Below, one piece after another: positions 5,909 to 8,383 of a stretch of 8,383 nt of DNA. This DNA is from Chloroflexota bacterium (GTDB taxonomy: Bacteria > Chloroflexota > FW602-bin22 > JAMCYS01). Position numbers and translations under genes: made by a program. Below the pieces are notes generated by a model. That model was not told the DNA's origin and did not search any database. It worked only from the letters and a program-made list of their open reading frames with translations. The DNA lies in NCBI GenBank assembly GCA_021847625.1, contig JAJZQK010000114.1:1-8383 (forward strand). Reading direction: 5' to 3'. Each line of letters opens with the position of its first letter. Within the stretch, counting starts at the first letter, position 1.

Positions 5909-6877
5909 TCACTTCTTCCTGGCAATCGCGTAGTCGGCGAGATCGAGGAGGGCAGTACGGTAGGGCGAGGCGGGGAAGCCGGCCAGGCTTTCCTTGGCGC
6001 GGGCTACGAACTCGGCGGCGGCCTTGTAGGAGGCATCGATGGCGGGCGATTGCAGGACGAGCTGCACCGCCTGGTTGACGTTCGCATCGCGGTCGTCGTC
6101 CCGCTCCAGGAGCGCGATCACCTGCTCGCCGACGGCGGGGTTCTGCATCGCGTACAGGGCGGGAAGGGTGATGGTGCCTTGGCGCAGGTCACTGCCCACG
6201 GGCTTGCCCAGCACCTTGTCGTCGCCGACGAAGTCGAGGATATCGTCGGCTATCTGGAAGGCCATGCCCAGGCTGTGGCCGTACTCGTGCAGGCGGGTGA
6301 CCTCTTGGCGGGGCAAGCCCATTACCAGGCCGGCGCACTCCGCGGAGGCGGCGAAGAGGGTGGCCGTCTTGCTTTCGATCTGGCGATAGTACTCTTCCAC
6401 GCCCAGGCGCAGGTCGCCGATGCTGAAGATCTGCCGCAGCTCGCCGTAGCAGATGGTCATCACCGTCTTGGCGACGACGTCCATCACGTCGAGGTTCCGG
6501 CAGCGGTTGGCGTAGTCGGCGGCGGCGGCGAACATGTAGTCGCCCACCAGCACCGTCACGCCCTGGCTAGCCATGGCGTTGAGGGTGACGTTGCCCCGGC
6601 GGACCAGGGAGTTGTCGATGAGGTCGTCGTGGACGAGGGTGGCGGTGTGGAGCAGCTCCACCGATACCGCCAGCGGCACCACACGCTTCACATCGCCGCC
6701 GCCCATGCGCGTAACCAGGAACCCTATGGCCGGACGCAGACGTTTACCGCGGCCCAGCAGAATGTGGCGCAGCATCTCCCCGAAGATCGGGTGATCGACT
6801 ACGGCTACCTGCGCTAACTCCTCTTGCAGCGTATGTAGATCGTCGGCCACGAGGTCGAAGACGGACGAGATGTTCAA
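5909..6877 (-). CDS. Long-chain trans-polyprenyl diphosphate synthase
   Basis: A complete all-alpha (E)-prenyltransferase that condenses isopentenyl diphosphate onto an allylic primer, with Mg2+ held by two Asp-rich motifs. Seen here: GKRLRP (44-49), first motif DDLID (84-88) with RR following at 93-94, and second motif DDILD (211-215). The residue five before the first motif is Ala79, not an aromatic one, which argues against a short FPP-type product. Long chains, such as a quinone side chain (IspB/HepT/SdsA type) or GGPP and above, are more likely; exact length is unknown. The start TTG at 6877 has a perfect AGGAGG (6883-6888) 5 nt upstream and gives 322 residues. An ATG at 6934 would add 19 Arg-rich, unconserved-looking residues. 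The gene is downstream of tatD by 72 nt, probably in the same operon. Its stop is one base from that of the truncated permease, with no terminator between. Confidence 0.93.
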   Translation of the reverse strand: MNISSVFDLVADDLHTLQEELAQVAVVDHPIFGEMLRHILLGRGKRLRPAIGFLVTRMGGGDVKRVVPLAVSVELLHTATLVHDDLIDNSLVRRGNVTLNAMASQGVTVLVGDYMFAAAADYANRCRNLDVMDVVAKTVMTICYGELRQIFSIGDLRLGVEEYYRQIESKTATLFAASAECAGLVMGLPRQEVTRLHEYGHSLGMAFQIADDILDFVGDDKVLGKPVGSDLRQGTITLPALYAMQNPAVGEQVIALLERDDDRDANVNQAVQLVLQSPAIDASYKAAAEFVARAKESLAGFPASPYRTALLDLADYAIARKK

Positions 6878-6882
6878 CCTAG

Positions 6883-6888
6883 CCTCCT
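6883..6888 (-). promoter_or_regulatory. Shine-Dalgarno fixing the prenyl synthase TTG start
   Basis: CCTCCT on the plus strand reads AGGAGG on the minus strand, the full consensus, 5 nt before TTG at 6877-6875. The ATG at 6934 has no comparable site. This decides for a 322-residue protein starting MNISSVFDL. Confidence 0.75.
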
Positions 6889-6949
6889 GGTTAAGAGCAC
6901 GTATAGACCTTCGCCGCGGGCGCCTGCCCGACATGGCGATCAGTAATTC

Positions 6950-7759
6950 TCATTGTAACCGAAAAAGCTGTCTGGCGTTAGCCGTGGTGGCCTGGGCCGC
7001 CTCCGCGAGCGTGATCCCCCTCACCTCGGCCAACTTCTCCGCCACCAGCCGCACGTTGGCCGGCTCGTTGCGCCGACCGCGCAGCGGCACCGGCGTGAGA
7101 TACGGGCAGTCGGTCTCCACTAGAAGACGTTCCAAGGGAAGGGCCGCCGCCAGGTGGCGCAGCTTATCGGCCTTGGGGAACGTCAACGGCCCCGCGAAGG
7201 AGATGTAGAAGCCCAGCTCAATTGCCTCGCGGGCCATTGCCTCATCCCCGGAGAAGGCGTGCAGCACGCCCCGCGCCTGGGGGTAGCCTTGCCGCCAGGC
7301 CCGCAGCGCGGCCAGCACCTCCGCGTGCGCGTCGCGGTCGTGCACGATCACGGGCAGGTCGAGTTCCTGGGCCAGCGCCAGGTGGGCCCGCAGCGCCGCC
7401 TGCTGCTGGGGACGGGGCGAGAGGTCGCGATAGAAATCGAGGCCCACCTCGCCGATGGCCACCACCTTCGGTTGGCCGGCCAGCAGGCGCAGCTCGCTCA
7501 GGGTCGCCTCGTCAAGATGAGCCGCCTCGTGTGGGTGCACGCCCACGGCGGCGTACACGCCTTCGTGGTCGGCGGCCAGGGCCACGGCCTGCCGGCTGGA
7601 GGGGAGATCGGTGCCCGCCGTCAGGACGTATGACACACCGGCGGCGCGGGCCCGCGGCATTATCTCCGCGCGATCGGCGTCGAAGGCCTTGTCGTCCAGG
7701 TGGGCGTGGGTATCGACCAGTGCCCAGCCCTCCGCGGGGGAGGCAGCGGTGTCTCCCAT
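6950..7759 (-). CDS. tatD: TatD/YcfH-family metal-dependent hydrolase (DNase)
   Basis: A complete 269-residue TIM-barrel amidohydrolase of the TatD family, known as metal-dependent 3'-5' exonucleases/DNases linked to DNA repair and degradation. The metal site is fully present: HAH (His18, His20), GEVGLDFYRD (103-112, Glu104), HDRDA (His140), HAFSG (His167) and ETDCPYL (Asp217). GVHPH at 73-77 is also typical. It is cytoplasmic, with no signal peptide. The ATG at 7759 starts 2 nt after the metG stop. No strong Shine-Dalgarno is seen (only AGGGG about 13 nt upstream), so translation may rely on coupling to metG. metG followed by tatD is a common bacterial arrangement. A TACAAT at 6957-6952 near its 3' end lacks a -35 box, so a separate promoter for the downstream prenyl synthase is not supported. 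Confidence 0.95.
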   Translation of the reverse strand: MGDTAASPAEGWALVDTHAHLDDKAFDADRAEIMPRARAAGVSYVLTAGTDLPSSRQAVALAADHEGVYAAVGVHPHEAAHLDEATLSELRLLAGQPKVVAIGEVGLDFYRDLSPRPQQQAALRAHLALAQELDLPVIVHDRDAHAEVLAALRAWRQGYPQARGVLHAFSGDEAMAREAIELGFYISFAGPLTFPKADKLRHLAAALPLERLLVETDCPYLTPVPLRGRRNEPANVRLVAEKLAEVRGITLAEAAQATTANARQLFRLQ

Positions 7760-7761
7760 GC

Positions 7762-8383
7762 TTAGGCGATGACCCCTTCTTCGGTGATGCGCGGGAAGAG
7801 AGGAACGGGCTTCTCCGTCACCTTCGTGCCGGCCGCGAGCCCACCCCAGGCGCTCACCTCGGCCCAGTTGCCGGCGGTCTGCAGGGGCACGTCGAGCTGG
7901 GCAGTCATCTTGGCGGCCGTCTCCGGCATCGCCGGGTAGACGAAGTGGGCGATCAGGCGGATGGCCTCGGCCAGGTTGTAGAGCACCGTGCTCAGCCGCT
8001 GGCGGTCCGTCTTCTGCAGCGTCCAGGGCGCGTTCTCCTCAAAGTACTTGTTGGCCGGGCTGACGAACTGCCAGATGGCGACCAGGGAGTCGCTGAAGGA
8101 CAGCGCGTTGAAGTGGCGCTCGATGGCCTCCACCGTCTCGCCGGCCAGGGCGATCAGCTCCTTGTCGGCGGGTTTGCTCTGCCAGTCGGCGCGGACGGGC
8201 TCGGGCACGACGCCGCCGAAATAGCGGTTGATCATCGACACCGTGCGGTTGAGCAGATTGCCCAGGTCGTTGCCCAGGTCGGCGTTGTAGCGCTGGACGA
8301 AGGTGGGCCAGGCGAAGTCGCCGTCACGGTCGAAGGGCACCTCGCGCAAGAGGTAGTAGCGTAGGGGGTCGGCCCCGAACTCG
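7762..8383 (-). CDS. metG: Methionyl-tRNA synthetase, C-terminal part (cut by window edge)
   Basis: The last 207 codons of methionyl-tRNA synthetase, which charges tRNA-Met and initiator tRNA. The frame stays open to the window edge, reading EFGADPLRYYLLREVPFDRD, the junction between catalytic domain and anticodon-binding helical bundle. The bundle follows, with NDLGNLLNRTVSM, NKYFEENAPW and FVYPAMPETA, all characteristic. The protein ends at PLFPRITEEGVIA, right after the bundle, so the C-terminal Trbp111-like tRNA-binding domain found in many homologues is missing; this is a short-form enzyme. The catalytic domain with HIGH and KMSKS motifs lies outside. A TTG at 8349 is internal and not a start. 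The TAA stop at 7764-7762 is 2 nt before tatD, so they form one operon. Confidence 0.95.
   Translation of the reverse strand, partial: EFGADPLRYYLLREVPFDRDGDFAWPTFVQRYNADLGNDLGNLLNRTVSMINRYFGGVVPEPVRADWQSKPADKELIALAGETVEAIERHFNALSFSDSLVAIWQFVSPANKYFEENAPWTLQKTDRQRLSTVLYNLAEAIRLIAHFVYPAMPETAAKMTAQLDVPLQTAGNWAEVSAWGGLAAGTKVTEKPVPLFPRITEEGVIA

Noticed and set aside
6945..6980. Possible separate promoter for the prenyl synthase (TACAAT on the minus strand, 6957-6952)
   Set aside because: No -35-like hexamer occurs 16-18 bp upstream on the minus strand, so a single -10-like match in this setting is not enough.
7762..8349. metG read as a complete 195-residue protein starting at 8349
   Set aside because: The frame continues open to the window edge with conserved methionyl-tRNA synthetase residues. 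The TTG at 8349 is an internal Leu codon.

Overview
The window comes from a GC-rich bacterial chromosome, judged by eye to be in the mid-60s percent GC across the housekeeping genes. Several genes appear to use TTG or GTG starts backed by good Shine-Dalgarno sequences. The promoters that can be read are ordinary sigma-70 type (TTGnnn, 17 bp, TAnAAT). I cannot name the organism. The metG-tatD-prenyl synthase order, the TTG starts, the GC-rich hairpin repeats and the TauE-type permeases would fit an uncultured Chloroflexota-like lineage, but that is a weak inference.

Layout. (1) 90-2120, plus strand: a complete COG1331/YyaL-SPATA20 protein (thioredoxin-like domain plus six-hairpin-type helical domain), followed by a 16-bp-arm hairpin. 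(2) About 2200-4200: a lower-GC island, rich in AGA/AGG/ATA codons, holding a compact type II restriction-modification operon. The first gene is a beta-class m4C-type DNA methyltransferase whose promoter predicts a leaderless mRNA starting at its ATG. The second, overlapping it by 4 nt, is a very close relative of the BstYI endonuclease (R^GATCY). (3) 4423-5907, plus strand: two TauE/SafE permease paralogues in tandem. Each has its own near-consensus promoter followed by a GC-rich stem-loop at or near the predicted mRNA 5' end. The first copy is full length. The second stops after about one four-helix repeat and abuts the convergent gene. A REPIN-like element of about 100 bp lies between them. 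(4) 5909-8383, minus strand: metG (C-terminal part only, running off the window), tatD 2 nt downstream, then a long-chain polyprenyl diphosphate synthase. This looks like a housekeeping operon.

How the parts work together. The two restriction-modification genes form one functional unit, with the protective methylase made first. The minus-strand genes are a typical translation/quality-control/isoprenoid cluster. The permease pair looks like a tandem duplication in which one copy decayed. I see no rRNA, tRNA, CRISPR array, transposase or phage gene. The points most worth checking are the BstYI-type specificity residues, the leaderless methylase start, the RGATCY site touching the endonuclease ribosome-binding site, and the duplicated promoter-hairpin leaders with the half-size second permease.
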